Shown one piece after another: positions 32,989-41,436 of a stretch of 64,000 nt of DNA. This DNA is from Chitinophaga japonensis (GTDB lineage Bacteria; Bacteroidota; Bacteroidia; Chitinophagales; Chitinophagaceae). A model generated the notes under the pieces. The model was not told the origin of the DNA, made no database searches, and was given only the letters and a program-made list of their open reading frames with translations. Location: positions 310,001 through 374,000 of the forward strand of contig NZ_VLLG01000006.1 of assembly GCF_007830125.1 (NCBI RefSeq). The letters run 5' to 3'. Both the position numbers and the translations under genes were made by a program. Every line of letters begins with the position of its first letter. Within the stretch, counting starts at the first letter, position 1.

Positions 32989-33038
32989 TGGAACATTCAT
33001 GTAACGATTATTAATTATTAACTATTCATTATTAATTG
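32940..33038. repeat. AT-rich inverted-repeat element, copy 1
   Basis: Left arm TTAATAATGAATAATTAA and right arm CGATTATTAATTATTAAC (continuing TATTCATTATTAATT) bracket a core GTGTTTCATTGGAACATTCATGTAACGA. The core aligns without gaps to that of the element at 50827 (about 20 of 28 bases). It overlaps the 5' end of the hypothetical lipoprotein gene on the - strand. Confidence 0.72.
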
Positions 33039-34279
33039 GAGCGGATAGCGACCACCGGGTCCAGCTTGGAGGCGGTAAAAGCCGGTATGAAGCCGGCCAG
33101 GATGCCTACTATGCCCGATATGCTCAGGCCCAGGATAACATTCTTGGCGCTCAGGCTAATGGCAAAGCTCTGGCTGCCCCCTGCCAGCAGGGTACCGGTA
33201 TACACAAACAACAGCCCCAGTCCCCCGCCGATAAGGCACAGCAGGATGGCCTCCAGCAGGAACTCCATCATGATCACGCTGCGCCGCGCGCCAATGGCCT
33301 TTTTCAGGCCGATGATATTGGTCCTTTCCTTTACGGTCACGAACATGATATTCGCTATGCCGAACCCGCCTACAATGAGGGCAAAAATGGCAATGATGCC
33401 GCCCCCTATGTTCAGCGCGGCAAACAGGCCGGCCAGGTTGCTGCTCAGGGTCGTGATCTCGTTCAGGGAGAAATCGTCCTCCTCGGTAGGGCGCAAACGG
33501 TGCGCGGCGCGCAGCACCCCTTTCAGTTCGTCTTTCAGTTGCCGCAGGTCTACGCCGCTGGCGGCTTTCACCATAATATAAGGATCGCCGAAACGACGCT
33601 CGTCCACGATCGTACGCCCGAAACCGTAAGGCACGATCACCGCATTGTCATAGTTGATGCCGCCCAGCAGGCTCTCCCCTTTTTTCTTCAGCAGCCCGAT
33701 GATCTTGCAGGGACGCCCGGCTACCTGCACCACCTTGCCATCAGCCGTTTCTGCGCTGGTAAACAGGCCTTCCCAGATGTTGGCCCCCAGTATCACCACG
33801 TTGGAGCTGCCCTCGTTGCCGGTGAAGTAGCGGCCGGCGATGATCTGCGGCTGCTGTATCCGCTCAAACTCCTGGGTAACGGCTATCATTTCCACTCCCT
33901 CCATGTAGTCGTCCCGGTACTCCACTCTTTTGCTATAGGCGGAGAATGCGAAGGCCGAAGCCGAAGCGCTCTTTACCTTATCCTGCACCACCCGCAGGTC
34001 TTTAAACTCCGGCTGCGGGCGGTTCATGTATTTCCACCAGGGATATTCGCCACCGCCACCCCAGGGCCATTTCTGGACGTAGATCACATCGCTGCCCAAC
34101 TCCTGCACATCACTGCGGATATTGCTTTCCATGCTGTCCGTAACGGTAAACACCGCGATGATGCAGAAAATACCGATGGTGATGCCCAGCAGCGAAAGGA
34201 AAGTGCGCAGCTTGTTCACTTTCAGCTCCTGCAGCGCCATCTTCAGGCTGTTCCAGAGTATTTTGATGGTAGCTAACAT
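33032..34279 (-). CDS. FtsX/MacB-type ABC transporter permease
   Basis: 415 residues from ATG at 34279. N-terminal helix in MALQELKVNKLRTFLSLLGITIGIF, then a large periplasmic MacB_PCD domain (VTDSMESNIRSDVQELG...), and three C-terminal helices with the FtsX-type signature (GGFGIANIMFVTVKERTNIIGLKKAIGARRSVIMMEFLLEA). It belongs to the mechanotransmitting ABC permeases that act with a MacB ATPase and a MacA adaptor, but no ATPase lies here, so its partner is elsewhere. Its upstream region is a different inverted-repeat element (34292-34391). Confidence 0.9.
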   Translation of the reverse strand: MLATIKILWNSLKMALQELKVNKLRTFLSLLGITIGIFCIIAVFTVTDSMESNIRSDVQELGSDVIYVQKWPWGGGGEYPWWKYMNRPQPEFKDLRVVQDKVKSASASAFAFSAYSKRVEYRDDYMEGVEMIAVTQEFERIQQPQIIAGRYFTGNEGSSNVVILGANIWEGLFTSAETADGKVVQVAGRPCKIIGLLKKKGESLLGGINYDNAVIVPYGFGRTIVDERRFGDPYIMVKAASGVDLRQLKDELKGVLRAAHRLRPTEEDDFSLNEITTLSSNLAGLFAALNIGGGIIAIFALIVGGFGIANIMFVTVKERTNIIGLKKAIGARRSVIMMEFLLEAILLCLIGGGLGLLFVYTGTLLAGGSQSFAISLSAKNVILGLSISGIVGILAGFIPAFTASKLDPVVAIRSN

Positions 34280-34291
34280 ATAACAAATATA

Positions 34292-34391
34292 AGAAAGCTG
34301 AACGCAGAAAGCAAAAAGCTGAACGCTGACCGGAGCGACCAGGACTTGCGCCAATAGCTTTATGCTTTCGGCTTTAAGCTTTCAGCGTTTT
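34292..34391. repeat. Inverted-repeat element with AAGCTTTCAGC-type arms
   Basis: Left arm AAAGCTGAACGCAGAAAGC (34294 onward, then AAAAAGCTGAACGCTGA) and right arm TAGCTTTATGCTTTCGGC (then TTTAAGCTTTCAGCG, to 34391) are imperfect inverted repeats, each built of a repeated word. The core between them is CCGGAGCGACCAGGACTTGC. It fills the gap between the divergent permease and prfC genes. Confidence 0.62.
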
Positions 34392-34396
34392 TTGCC

Positions 34397-34404
34397 TACT
34401 TTTG
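34397..34404 (+). promoter_or_regulatory. Probable -7 element of prfC
   Basis: TACTTTTG matches TAnnTTTG exactly, 18 bases before the prfC start at 34423, and is followed by the usual CACC of Bacteroidota start regions. No clear -33 TTG was found at the expected distance; the upstream space is the inverted-repeat element. Confidence 0.5.
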
Positions 34405-34422
34405 CACCTATTTCGGAAAATC

Positions 34423-36006
34423 ATGAAGTATCACAACGAGATCAGCAAAAGGAAAACATTTGCCATCATAGCCCACCCGGACGCCGGTAAAACCACCCTC
34501 ACGGAGAAATTCCTGCTCTTTGGCGGCGCTATCCAGACGGCAGGTGCGGTTAAATCCAACAAGATCAAGAAACATACTACCTCCGACTTTATGGAAATAG
34601 AGCGGCAGCGTGGTATCTCCGTGGCTACTTCCGTGATGACCTTTGAATACCGGGACACGCTGGTGAACCTGCTGGATACCCCCGGCCACAAGGACTTTGC
34701 AGAGGATACCTACCGCACCCTTACCGCGGTGGACAGCGTGGTGCTGGTAATAGACTGCGTAAAAGGGGTGGAAGAGCAGACCGAAAAGCTCATGGAAGTA
34801 TGCCGCATGCGCGACACGCCCGTGATCATTTTCGTGAACAAGATGGACCGTGACGGTAAAAATCCCTTTGACCTGCTGGACGAGCTGGAGGAAAAGCTCA
34901 ACATCAAGGTACGGCCCCTTAGCTGGCCCATTAACGGCGGCTCCGATTTCAAAGGCGTATATAACCTCTACAACAAGAGCTTTGTTTCCTTCCTGCCCAA
35001 TAAAAAAGCTACGGATGAAGACATCGTGCCGCTGGAAGACCTGGGCAGCAGCTACGTGGACGAGCATTTCAACACCCAGGACGCGGAACAGTTGCGCAAC
35101 GACGTGGAGCTGATAGAAGGCGTGTACGATCCCTTTGAAAAACAGCCCTACCTGGAAGGCAGGCAGGCGCCCGTGTTCTTTGGCAGCGCCGTGAACAACT
35201 TCGGCGTAAAGGACCTGCTGGACACCTTCGTGGAAATAGCGCCCATGCCCCGCGACCGGGAGGCCAGCACCCGCCCGGTTGCCGTGGGGGAAGACAAGTT
35301 CAGCGGCTTTATATTTAAAATACACGCCAACCTGGACCCGCGCCACCGCGACCGCATTGCGTTCCTGCGCGTATGCTCCGGCCGTTTTGAACGCAACAAG
35401 TTCTACCACCATGTGCGCCTGGACAAAGACCTGCGCTTCAGCAACCCTTACACTTTCCTGGCCCGCGAAAAGAACGTGGTGGACGATGCCTACCCCGGCG
35501 ATGTGGTGGGCCTTTTTGATACCGGTAACTTCAAGATAGGCGATACGCTGACGGAAGGCGAGCATTTTTACTTTACGGGCATTCCCAGCTTCTCGCCGGA
35601 ACTGTTCAAGGAGCTGGTGAACAAGGACCCGATGAAGACCAAGCAACTGGAAAAAGGCATCCGCCAGTTGACGGACGAAGGCGTGGCCCAACTGTTCACC
35701 CAGCACGGGGGCAACCGCAAGATCATTGGCTGCGTGGGCGACCTGCAGTTTGAAGTGATACAGTACCGCCTGCTGCAGGAATATGGCGCCGCCTGCCAGT
35801 TCAATACCCTGCCCTTTTACAAGGCCTGCTGGATCACCGGCGACAAGCAAAAGGTAGCCGATTTCATCCGCTTCAAACAGGCCAATATCGTGGAGGACAA
35901 AGACGGACACCTGGTATACCTGGCCCAGTCAGAATGGTACCTGAACACGGAAAGGACCAACAACCCGGATATCGAGTTTCATTTTACTTCGGAGATACAC
36001 AAATAA
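34423..36006 (+). CDS. prfC: Peptide chain release factor 3
   Basis: 527 residues from ATG 34423, chosen because [19 protein letters not shown] is the usual start. GTPase motifs: [12 protein letters not shown] (G1), [12 protein letters not shown] (G2), [11 protein letters not shown] (G3) and NKMDRD (G4), followed by the domain II barrel and the RF3 C-terminal domain ([12 protein letters not shown]). RF3 is a cytoplasmic GTPase that recycles RF1/RF2 from the ribosome after termination. Length is normal. An intrinsic terminator follows. Confidence 0.97.
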   Translation: MKYHNEISKRKTFAIIAHPDAGKTTLTEKFLLFGGAIQTAGAVKSNKIKKHTTSDFMEIERQRGISVATSVMTFEYRDTLVNLLDTPGHKDFAEDTYRTLTAVDSVVLVIDCVKGVEEQTEKLMEVCRMRDTPVIIFVNKMDRDGKNPFDLLDELEEKLNIKVRPLSWPINGGSDFKGVYNLYNKSFVSFLPNKKATDEDIVPLEDLGSSYVDEHFNTQDAEQLRNDVELIEGVYDPFEKQPYLEGRQAPVFFGSAVNNFGVKDLLDTFVEIAPMPRDREASTRPVAVGEDKFSGFIFKIHANLDPRHRDRIAFLRVCSGRFERNKFYHHVRLDKDLRFSNPYTFLAREKNVVDDAYPGDVVGLFDTGNFKIGDTLTEGEHFYFTGIPSFSPELFKELVNKDPMKTKQLEKGIRQLTDEGVAQLFTQHGGNRKIIGCVGDLQFEVIQYRLLQEYGAACQFNTLPFYKACWITGDKQKVADFIRFKQANIVEDKDGHLVYLAQSEWYLNTERTNNPDIEFHFTSEIHK

Positions 36007-36030
36007 TTGTGCGCGGATGCGCATAATAAG

Positions 36031-36064
36031 AAAGCCGCTCCCGGGAACAGGTGCGGCTTTTATT
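36031..36064 (+). terminator. Intrinsic terminator of prfC
   Basis: AAAGCCGC (36031-36038) and GCGGCTTT (36053-36060) form an 8-bp stem around a 14-base loop, followed by TATT. It lies 24 bases after the prfC stop. The rest of the gap to 36203 shows nothing identifiable. Confidence 0.8.
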
Positions 36065-36203
36065 GTACGACCAACTCAAATTAAACTACATGGTAGCTTG
36101 TCAAAAGCTGAAGGCTTATGATCATGAGTGCATACAAAAATAAGCGTGGTTTATAAGGTTGATTTATGTAATCGGGAAATTGATTTGCGCAAAAAGAAAG
36201 AAT

Positions 36204-36692
36204 TCAGGGCTGCTTCTCATACTGGAATATGAGCTCCGCCGTTGTTTTCCCCTCTTTCCCTTCCACGCGGGCGTCCAGGTGGCGCGCATCGCGCCAGCGG
36301 TAGGTGATCTTTTGCGGGAAATCATGCTGCGGGTTCTCCGCTACAAAGCCGACGGGTTTCAGCACCCGCAGTTTGAACGGCACGGGCTGCCCGTTGTTCT
36401 GATCGGAAACCGTGGGGATATAATAGATCCCGTCTGCACGGCGCACGAGCTGGATGGTTTCCTGCAGGGAGCTGTCGCGGCCGGTAATGCGCCAGGCGCG
36501 GCCCTGGAAGGTGGAGTCGTTCACCTTCCGCCATTGCTCCACGATCAAGCTCAGTTTAGTGCGCATGACCCAGGTGCCTTCCAGCTTGTCCAGGTGGCGG
36601 AAGTCCGCCGGCCGGACCTGCCCGGCAACCGTCAGGCTGCATGCTAACAGTATTATCAGCAGGCTACTGCTGTACCACGGCTTCTTCTCCAT
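36204..36692 (-). CDS. Secreted protein resembling DUF6265
   Basis: 162 residues with signal peptide (LLIILLACSLTVAGQ). The mature part has LDKLEGTWVMRTKLS, then VEQWRKVNDSTFQGRAW, and ENPQHDFPQKITYRW, the last being the typical DUF6265 signature of small lipocalin-like beta barrels in Bacteroidota. Its start codon lies inside the 3' end of the upstream UbiD-family gene (29-base overlap on the same strand), so the two are probably co-translated. The function is unknown; a ligand-binding role is only suggested by the fold. Confidence 0.78.
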   Translation of the reverse strand: MEKKPWYSSSLLIILLACSLTVAGQVRPADFRHLDKLEGTWVMRTKLSLIVEQWRKVNDSTFQGRAWRITGRDSSLQETIQLVRRADGIYYIPTVSDQNNGQPVPFKLRVLKPVGFVAENPQHDFPQKITYRWRDARHLDARVEGKEGKTTAELIFQYEKQP

Positions 36693-38589
36693 ATATCTGG
36701 TGTTTGTATTTCAGTGAGGGGGATGCTACAAAGGGGCCCAGGCCCAGCTCTTTCCACTTATCGTCTACCCGGCGGATGGTAGCGTCGTCCGCCACGATGA
36801 TATTGGGCCAGTCCCGTTCAAAATTATCCAGGATGCGGGTTTTCAGCGTGCCGTCCATGCCTATGCCCGCCCTTCTTTTTCCATGGGGGCCGCCGGCCGG
36901 CAGGGTCACCACAAAGCTGTCGCGCTTGGGGTCCAGGTTATTACAGAAGCGCCATAGCGCGGAGGGCAGGTCCGTTATGTCCACGGTATGCTCCACGTAC
37001 AGCACCATCTTGATGCCGGCCATTTCCGGCAGCTCGTACAGCCGTTCGTTCAGCTCCCGCACATGGTGGGGCCGGTTCTTTTGTACGGATACCAGCAGGC
37101 AGGGAATGTCCTGCTGCAGCAGCGTGGTGTTCACGCCTTTTATCTCGGGGAAGCGGGCGGCCAGTTGTTGTACGTTCAGGTCTTTGCGGACAGCGGGCCA
37201 TTCGTAGCTGTCGTCGGTCTCTTCATCGAACTTCCGGGTGCCGTCTATGCACATCTTGCCGCCGAAGCCCATTTTGGAGCAGGAATGGTCCAGCACATCC
37301 ATTGGGCCCTGGCTGAAATAGATGTCCGTAGCGGGGTTCAGGTGGCGGAACACGTACTGCGCCAACTGCCGGTAATCCTGTATGCCGGTGCCTTCATCCG
37401 TTACGGCCAGTATCTTGTTGAACATCATCTGGCCGGCGCCCCACATGGCATTCATCACCTTCTGGGCCTGCCCTGCATAGTCCTTGTGTATCTGGGCGAT
37501 CACCAGGTTATGGAACACGCCTTCCACCGGCATGTCCATATCCACGATCTCCGGCACCAGGGTCATTTTTATGGGCGCCAGGAAAATGCGCTCGGTGGCT
37601 TTGCCGATCCAGGCATCTTCCTGGGGCGGGATACCTACTATCGTGGAAGGATATACGGCGTCTTTCCGGTGCGTGATACAGGTTACGTGAAAACGCGGGT
37701 ACCAGTCGGCCAGGGAATAATACCCGGTATGATCTCCAAAGGGGCCTTCCCAGATCGGTTCCTCTTCCGGGTCTACATACCCTTCTATCACAAAATCGGC
37801 ATCTGCCGGCACTTCCAGCTCGGGCTGGGTAAGGCATTTTACCAGCTCTACCTTCCGCTTGCGGAGGAAGCCGGCCAGCATGTATTCATCTACATTTTCC
37901 GGCAGGGGGGCCGTGGCGGAATAGGTATATACCGGGTCGCCGCCCAGTATAACGGCCACCGGCATACGCTTTTTCAGCTTCTTGTATTCCATGAAGTGTT
38001 TGGCGCTTACTTTGTGCTTGTGCCAGTGCATGCCGGTCAGGTCCTTGTCAAACACCTGCATGCGGTACATGCCTACATTGCGGCTGCCATTCATTGGATC
38101 TTTGGTGTGGATAACGGGCAGGGTGATAAAAGGCCCGCCGTCCTTTGGCCAGCATTGCATCACCGGCAATTTGTACAGGTCCGGCGCCGGCATCACCACT
38201 TCCTGGCAGGCGCCTTTACCGCCGGTCACCTTTGGCATCCAGGATGCGAACTGGCCCAGTTTGGGCAGCATGGTGAGCTTGTCCAGGATGCCTTCCCTGG
38301 GCTTGGACAGCATTTTGAACAGGCTTTCTATTTCAGCGGCTACATCGTCCAGCTCCTGCACGCCCAGCGCCATGCACATGCGGCGGTAGCTGCCCATCGC
38401 ATTGATCAGCAGGGGAAAATCATAGCCGGTGTTCTCGAACAAAAGGGCTTTTCCGCCGCCGGGCAGCTTGCTCACGCGGTCGGTTATCTCTGCTATCTCC
38501 AGCTTCGGGTCTACATAAGTCCTGATCCGTACCAGCTCGTCCGCTTTTTCCAGCGTATCAATGAAATGTTTTAGGTGCTTGTATGACAT
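36664..38589 (-). CDS. UbiD-family decarboxylase (menaquinone-type)
   Basis: 641 residues, longer than E. coli UbiD (~490). MSYKHLKHFIDTLEKADELVRI starts it; GGKALLFENTGYDFPLLIN, GMYRMQVFDKDLTGMHWHKHK and EGPFGDHTGYYS are UbiD hallmarks; the last contains the E-x3-G-D-H active-site region, and the earlier segment has the metal/prFMN-binding residues. Bacteroidota versions of this length act in menaquinone biosynthesis (futalosine or o-succinylbenzoate route not determined) as prenylated-FMN-dependent decarboxylases. No prFMN prenyltransferase is seen here. Confidence 0.9.
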   Translation of the reverse strand: MSYKHLKHFIDTLEKADELVRIRTYVDPKLEIAEITDRVSKLPGGGKALLFENTGYDFPLLINAMGSYRRMCMALGVQELDDVAAEIESLFKMLSKPREGILDKLTMLPKLGQFASWMPKVTGGKGACQEVVMPAPDLYKLPVMQCWPKDGGPFITLPVIHTKDPMNGSRNVGMYRMQVFDKDLTGMHWHKHKVSAKHFMEYKKLKKRMPVAVILGGDPVYTYSATAPLPENVDEYMLAGFLRKRKVELVKCLTQPELEVPADADFVIEGYVDPEEEPIWEGPFGDHTGYYSLADWYPRFHVTCITHRKDAVYPSTIVGIPPQEDAWIGKATERIFLAPIKMTLVPEIVDMDMPVEGVFHNLVIAQIHKDYAGQAQKVMNAMWGAGQMMFNKILAVTDEGTGIQDYRQLAQYVFRHLNPATDIYFSQGPMDVLDHSCSKMGFGGKMCIDGTRKFDEETDDSYEWPAVRKDLNVQQLAARFPEIKGVNTTLLQQDIPCLLVSVQKNRPHHVRELNERLYELPEMAGIKMVLYVEHTVDITDLPSALWRFCNNLDPKRDSFVVTLPAGGPHGKRRAGIGMDGTLKTRILDNFERDWPNIIVADDATIRRVDDKWKELGLGPFVASPSLKYKHQIYGEEAVVQQ

Positions 38590-38629
38590 GGCAAATGAAA
38601 AGACAAAGTAAGCTTAAAATTATGTCAAT

Positions 38630-38662
38630 AAAAAATGTCCCGCACCATTAAAGGTGCAGGAC
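38630..38662 (-). terminator. Intrinsic terminator downstream of the His/Gly-rich protein gene
   Basis: On the - strand GTCCTGCACC-tttaat-GGTGCGGGAC (one mismatch) is followed by ATTTTTTATTG, a standard terminator. It ends the transcript of the gene at 38692-39012 before the UbiD-family gene. Confidence 0.82.
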
Positions 38663-38691
38663 ATTCCGGACATGCAGCAGCTTACGCTTTC

Positions 38692-39012
38692 CTATCGTAC
38701 AATCGTGATCCCCGCATCTATGACCACCCGCGGGCGGCTGGGATAATATACCACCGGCGGCGGTGGCGGCGCTACGTATACCGGGTATGCCGGGCGGCCG
38801 TATACTACTACCCTCCTGTCGTGGCAGTGATCATCACGATAATACCCGCGGCCGCGCTTCCAGTGTTTGGGCTTGTGTTTGTGTTTGCCGTAGTGCTCTC
38901 TCCCGTGATGCTCACGGTAATAACCATCATCACCTCCCCATCCCCTTCTTTGCGCCTGGGAAGAGAATACAATGCCCCCTAAGAGCAGCATCAGTAATAA
39001 TAATCGTTTCAT
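38692..39012 (-). CDS. Small secreted His/Arg/Gly-rich protein
   Basis: 106 residues, signal peptide ending GGIVFSSQAQ. The mature part is rich in Arg, His, Gly and Tyr (YREHHGREHYGKHKHKPKHW), then PVYVAPPPPPVVYYP and a hydrophobic tail ending ITIVR. No family is recognised; similar short proteins with a Pro-rich centre are common in Chitinophagaceae. The His-rich half may bind metals, but there is no other evidence. Confidence 0.65.
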   Translation of the reverse strand: MKRLLLLMLLLGGIVFSSQAQRRGWGGDDGYYREHHGREHYGKHKHKPKHWKRGRGYYRDDHCHDRRVVVYGRPAYPVYVAPPPPPVVYYPSRPRVVIDAGITIVR

Positions 39013-39280
39013 GCTGTTCAGTTTTAGTTCTTCAGAAATGTTGCGTTGGTAGATCGGTATGTGCTACGATTGAGAAAGGTTAAAAGGTGTATGGTCGCTT
39101 TCGGTTTGTTGGCTGATATTTTTTATTGAAAGATCGTTTAAACAGGTAGGGAAGCGTCCAACGCAGCCGGCCTTCCGGTGCTTACTATCTCCGCGGTTTC
39201 AGACCCCGTATTGGCTTAGCCTTGTTGGTCCTCGCTTCGTTCATTACCTGTTCTGCGCATATAATTCAAAGAGTATGCCA

Positions 39281-39315
39281 AATAAAAATCCCGTCAACCA
39301 GATGGTGAACGGGAT
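39281..39315 (-). terminator. Intrinsic terminator of DUF6089-like gene
   Basis: ATCCCGT (39288-39294) and ACGGGAT (39309-39315) form a 7-bp stem. Read on the - strand it ends in TTTTTATTT; on + it is followed by CTCATTTTTT, so it may work in both directions. The stretch 39013-39280 upstream of it holds no gene or RNA I can support. Confidence 0.72.
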
Positions 39316-39399
39316 CTCATTTTTTATATGTGGACTTTGTTGGGGGCGAAATTATCGGAACCCCTAAGTGACAAATACTATGCCAAAAACAATTGCAAA

Positions 39400-40260
39400 T
39401 CAATATTTTGGACAGGTGGAGAACTTCTGCCGGCCAAACCGGCTGCCGCTTCCCAGGCGGTAAGTGATCGTGAGCCCGGAGAACACGTACCAGTCCTTAC
39501 GCTTGTCGGAGCCGCGGATAGTGCCATCCGGCGGGTACGCGCCGGGGGTAAGGCCGTTCTTGGGCTGTATCTCATCCCCGCGCCAGGCAAAGTCCACGGA
39601 CTGCTGCCCGCTGCCGGCCAGCAGGGTGGCCTGGTCCACGTAGGTCTTGCTCACATCATCCAGGTAATCGGTAAAGGTTTTCCGGAAGCCGATCTCTATG
39701 CCCATGGTCCAGCGATCGTTCAGCATCGCTTTTACGCCGGCGCCAAAGGGAATGGCCACCTGGTGCAGCCCGTACTGGGTGCGCTCGGGGTACTCGGCCA
39801 GGTTCTGCCCTTCTGTGCCCAGGCGGCGCAGGGGCACCTTGTTGCCCATGGAATCCCTGGCGGTAGGGTAAAAGCTGAAGCCTGCGATGCCGGCAAACAC
39901 GTACGGCGTGTAGCCTTTCTCGTAAATATCAAAGAAATTGAACTCGCCTATGAAGTGCAGGTCCCATATCACGGAACGGAAGCTGAGGTTACGGGCCTGC
40001 AGCAACCTGCTTTCATTGGTGCTGTCTGCCCCGGCAATGTTCCCCCAGTTAAAGCCCAGGCGCAGGGTCAGGTAACGGTTGATGTCCCTTTTTACCATAA
40101 GGCCCAGGGCCGGGCGTGTATAGCGCATGTCCACCCGCTGCTGGGCAAGGTCACCGCTGTAATTGGTAATGCCTGCGAAACCGCCCACGTGCCAGTCCTG
40201 GGAAAAAGCACCCAGCGGGGCCAGGAAGGAAAGCAATAGTATCCAGGTGATCTTTTTCAT
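39400..40260 (-). CDS. DUF6089-like outer-membrane beta-barrel protein
   Basis: 286 residues from the ATG at 40260, which gives a signal peptide (ITWILLLSFLAPLGAFSQ). The mature part begins WHVGGFAGITNYSGDLAQ, a hallmark of DUF6089 proteins in Bacteroidota, with repeated strands (PALGLMVKRDINRYLTLRLG, DLHFIGEFNFFDIY) and an internal WTMGIEIGFRKTFTDYLDD. It lies in the outer membrane; no specific function known. The last residues read RFGRQKFSTCPKY. Confidence 0.85.
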   Translation of the reverse strand: MKKITWILLLSFLAPLGAFSQDWHVGGFAGITNYSGDLAQQRVDMRYTRPALGLMVKRDINRYLTLRLGFNWGNIAGADSTNESRLLQARNLSFRSVIWDLHFIGEFNFFDIYEKGYTPYVFAGIAGFSFYPTARDSMGNKVPLRRLGTEGQNLAEYPERTQYGLHQVAIPFGAGVKAMLNDRWTMGIEIGFRKTFTDYLDDVSKTYVDQATLLAGSGQQSVDFAWRGDEIQPKNGLTPGAYPPDGTIRGSDKRKDWYVFSGLTITYRLGSGSRFGRQKFSTCPKY

Positions 40261-40399
40261 TCGAGAATAGTTTGGTTTTTCAGAGGCCGAATTGAATGCA
40301 ATAATAATAACGTTCAATCATAGAAAAAAAGTATAAAGTTATAGTTTTCAATTGCCATGTAACAATTTTTTCTCATTTCATTGTAATACGTTACCTTTA

Positions 40400-40417
40400 T
40401 TTACTTAGTAAAGTAAA
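40400..40417. promoter_or_regulatory. Palindrome between DUF6089-like and AraC-type genes
   Basis: TTTACTT-AGTA-AAGTAAA (40400-40417) is a perfect 7-bp-arm palindrome in the 244-base gap between divergent genes. Its central part TTTACTTAGTAAA is itself an odd palindrome. It is 88 bases upstream of the AraC-type start and 140 bases from the barrel gene, so it could be an operator for either. Confidence 0.4.
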
Positions 40418-40504
40418 TATATAAGTTATTTCAGGTATATATTTATAATAGCCTTTGTCAGCAAAAACCTTTGCCGGAACCTCATTAAAACCAGAACACC
40501 ACCG

Positions 40505-41431
40505 ATGAAGCCCAAAGCACCTACCAGAGAACAGTTGGAACAGTATGCCCTGCGGGGCTTGGGGTATGCGGATGATCATGTGAAAGACCCGTTCAGTATG
40601 AAAGACGTATCTGAATGGCTGGGCATATCCTATTCGTATTTCTACCACATTTTTGCGGAGATCATGGGCGAGCCTTACTGGCAGTATGTAAAGCGCCACC
40701 GCCTGGAACTGGCGGCCGGCCTGCTGCGCCACAGCGGCTATAACATCGGGGAGATCTGCGATCTTTCCGGCTATGCCACCCTGGCGGCGTTTACCAAGGC
40801 ATTTTCCAACCACTTTGGCAGGAGCCCCCGCGCTTTCCGCAAGATAGACGAGCTGCCGAATGAAAAACGGACCCTGGAAATGACGGCCATGATCACGGCG
40901 GCCTTTGCACAGCAGGGCAGCGCCATCGGCGGCTTTTTCAGCTTTGACCGGGCGGAGCATGTGATACTGCCCGATACCGTGCTGTACTACACGCTCATCT
41001 CCTACGGGCAGGACCCGATCGCGCAACTGGTGATGAAAATGAGCTACCATGAGCAGCGCTTCCGTAAAATGCTGGATATGCTGGACCTGCCGCAGGGCAA
41101 GATCATTACCGGCACGCTGGACGCCGTACCGGTTACCAACTACGAGAAGCTGAGCATGTACGCCGGCATCTGCGTACCGCAGGCGGATGCCCATATTCAT
41201 ATCCAGATGGCTTCCCAGTTCCAGCACCTGATACAAAAGCGCATGGCCGGCGGCCATTACCTCCGCCTGCAGGTGCCACTGGACTTTACCACGGCGGGCG
41301 TACCCATGTATGATTTTATAAACCGCTGCTGCCGGGAAGGCATCTATAAAATGAGCGGTAACCACTTCTTCATTTCCCTCACGGGACCGGGCCTGGTGGA
41401 GATCTATATCCCGTATATGAAACAGGTGTAA
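40505..41431 (+). CDS. AraC-type regulator with N-terminal HTH and C-terminal GyrI-like domain
   Basis: 308 residues. Unlike most AraC proteins, the two-helix DNA-binding domain is at the N-terminus: about residues 30-115, with MKDVSEWLGISYSYFYHIF and IGEICDLSGYATLAAFTKAF followed by GRSPRAFRK. After a linker the C-terminal ~170 residues (PDTVLYYTLISYGQDPIAQL... and AGICVPQADAHIHIQM) resemble the GyrI/effector-binding fold used by Rob-like regulators. It is divergent from the DUF6089-like gene with a perfect palindrome between them. Ligand unknown. Confidence 0.85.
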   Translation: MKPKAPTREQLEQYALRGLGYADDHVKDPFSMKDVSEWLGISYSYFYHIFAEIMGEPYWQYVKRHRLELAAGLLRHSGYNIGEICDLSGYATLAAFTKAFSNHFGRSPRAFRKIDELPNEKRTLEMTAMITAAFAQQGSAIGGFFSFDRAEHVILPDTVLYYTLISYGQDPIAQLVMKMSYHEQRFRKMLDMLDLPQGKIITGTLDAVPVTNYEKLSMYAGICVPQADAHIHIQMASQFQHLIQKRMAGGHYLRLQVPLDFTTAGVPMYDFINRCCREGIYKMSGNHFFISLTGPGLVEIYIPYMKQV

Positions 41432-41436
41432 GATCG

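Noticed and set aside
34408-35910. A 500-codon - strand frame opposite prfC
   Set aside because: prfC has all G1-G4 GTPase motifs on the + strand; the opposite frame shows no motif.
36988-38574. A 528-codon + strand frame opposite the UbiD-family gene
   Set aside because: Antisense shadow of a gene with clear UbiD motifs.
39013-39280. Structured-looking stretch between small secreted and DUF6089-like genes
   Set aside because: Tried as tRNA or riboswitch; no cloverleaf, no conserved motif and no long open frame.
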